Source of the DNA: Spirochaetaceae bacterium
GTDB taxonomy: Bacteria > Spirochaetota > Spirochaetia > DSM-27196 > Salinispiraceae
Assembly (NCBI GenBank): GCA_007129335.1
Contig: SKVS01000092.1
Coordinates: 1-6,343 of the forward strand
Reading direction: 5' to 3'
Length of the DNA: 6,343 bases
Position numbers and translations under genes: made by a program. Below, piece after piece: positions 5,801-6,343 of the stretch (positions within the stretch are counted from its first letter, which is position 1; the number at the start of each line of letters is the position of its first letter). The notes beneath the pieces were generated by a model. That model saw nothing but the letters and a program-made list of their open reading frames with translations, was not told the DNA's origin and ran no database searches.

Positions 5801-6343
5801 TGGATGGGGAAGCATAATGGTATTTATGCGCACACCGTAGTTCAGAGCCTTCTCGTATACCATGTCTCCGGTAATATTTCCCCGGGGTCTTGGATGAGGC
5901 GGAGCATCTCCAATGAGAATGATTTCCCGGGTTTCCGATTCCCAGGTATAGAAGGTCAGGGCTGTATACAGGGCCTCGTACACCGCCTCGGGAATATCCC
6001 GTCCACCGGCGGCCCGGGAACGGTCCAGAAATGGTTGAATTCCCTGGACCGAATCCTGCATGGGGTAGGGTCGGTTCAAATACTCGTCGAAATAATCCCG
6101 GAATACCACAAACCCAACCCGTAATCGGGCGAAGGCATCCTCGTAGGGAAGCAGGGTCTGCACCAGCTCCCGGCGCACCACATTCAGCGAATGGGTCATA
6201 CTCTGGGTCGTGTCCAGCACAACCACAAGATCCAGGGTTTCCCCCTCCAGCTCCCGCATAATGTCGTCAATAAGGAAGGGCAGTTGCTCCGAATGGTTTG
6301 CCGGAAGCACCCGGGCATTGGTTTCCCTGGCAAGGGCCGTAAA
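5798..6343 (-). CDS. vWA (von Willebrand factor A) domain protein, C-terminal part (5' end outside window)
   Basis: The reading frame stays open to the window edge. A GTG at 6310-6308 could serve as a start, but 11 more in-frame codons upstream (FTALARETNAR) fit the family, so I treat the gene as 5'-truncated. The visible 181 residues form a vWA domain, a Rossmann-like fold that binds a divalent metal and protein partners. Numbering from the edge, the metal site (MIDAS) is D44-T-T46-Q-S48 in VVVLDTTQSM. The segment GGRDIPEAV (113-121) is typical of a bacterial vWA subgroup, and IGDAPPH (144-150, D146) supplies the third metal motif. The protein ends soon after the last strand (VRINTIMLPHP), so any other domain must be N-terminal, outside the window. 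No membrane helix is visible in this part. The gene converges on the kinase cluster with 2 bp between stops, so it is a separate transcription unit. Its cellular role cannot be read from this fragment. Confidence 0.9.
   Translation of the reverse strand, partial: FTALARETNARVLPANHSEQLPFLIDDIMRELEGETLDLVVVLDTTQSMTHSLNVVRRELVQTLLPYEDAFARLRVGFVVFRDYFDEYLNRPYPMQDSVQGIQPFLDRSRAAGGRDIPEAVYEALYTALTFYTWESETREIILIGDAPPHPRPRGNITGDMVYEKALNYGVRINTIMLPHP

Noticed and set aside
5812..5829. GCATAA/TTATGC stem just past the kinase stop
   Set aside because: It is a 6-bp AT-rich stem without a T-run, so it is not credible as a terminator for the kinase transcript.
6021..6051. Inverted repeat CGGTCCAG/CTGGACCG inside the vWA gene
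   Set aside because: It has an 8-bp stem with a 15-base loop, no T-run and no other regulatory context.

Overview
The window carries four protein-coding genes and almost no non-coding DNA. Three sensor histidine kinase genes run head to tail on the + strand: a 5'-truncated HisKA_2/HWE-type kinase (1-582), a large hybrid kinase (579-3590) and a kinase with a LacI-type ligand-binding sensor (3618-5795). A von Willebrand factor A (vWA) domain gene on the - strand (5798-6343, 5'-truncated by the window edge) converges on them. I see no tRNA, rRNA, CRISPR array or mobile element, and no promoter I can support. No gap exceeds 300 bases; the largest is 27 bp.

The style suggests a bacterium rich in signalling proteins. 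From memory of the families, the HTH-less LacI-type sensor followed by a GAF-like region and a 'GLAHEMNTPIG' kinase core, together with the vWA protein carrying 'GGRDIPEAV' and 'IGDAPPH', most resembles free-living Spirochaetota (Spirochaeta/Treponema relatives). This is an inference from protein style, not a database result. Base composition looks balanced to slightly GC-rich and even across the window, with no sign of a recently acquired segment.

The first two kinase genes overlap by ATGA (579-582). The second and third are separated by 27 bp holding a clear ribosome binding site. The three are therefore probably one transcript that begins upstream of the window. None has a visible membrane segment or signal peptide, so the visible parts look cytoplasmic. 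The hybrid kinase reads PAS-like, PAS, HisKA, HATPase, two receiver-like domains, HPt and a helical tail. Both receiver-like domains keep the phosphoacceptor-position Asp but have lost the N-terminal acidic pair, so the usual internal His-Asp-His relay is doubtful. The window contains no stand-alone response regulator, so the outputs of all three kinases lie elsewhere.

The points most worth a second look are the three-kinase cluster without an output protein, the paired degenerate receivers next to an intact-looking HPt, the cytoplasmic LacI-sensor kinase, a terminator-like hairpin inside the hybrid kinase gene, and the 2-bp convergent junction with the vWA gene.
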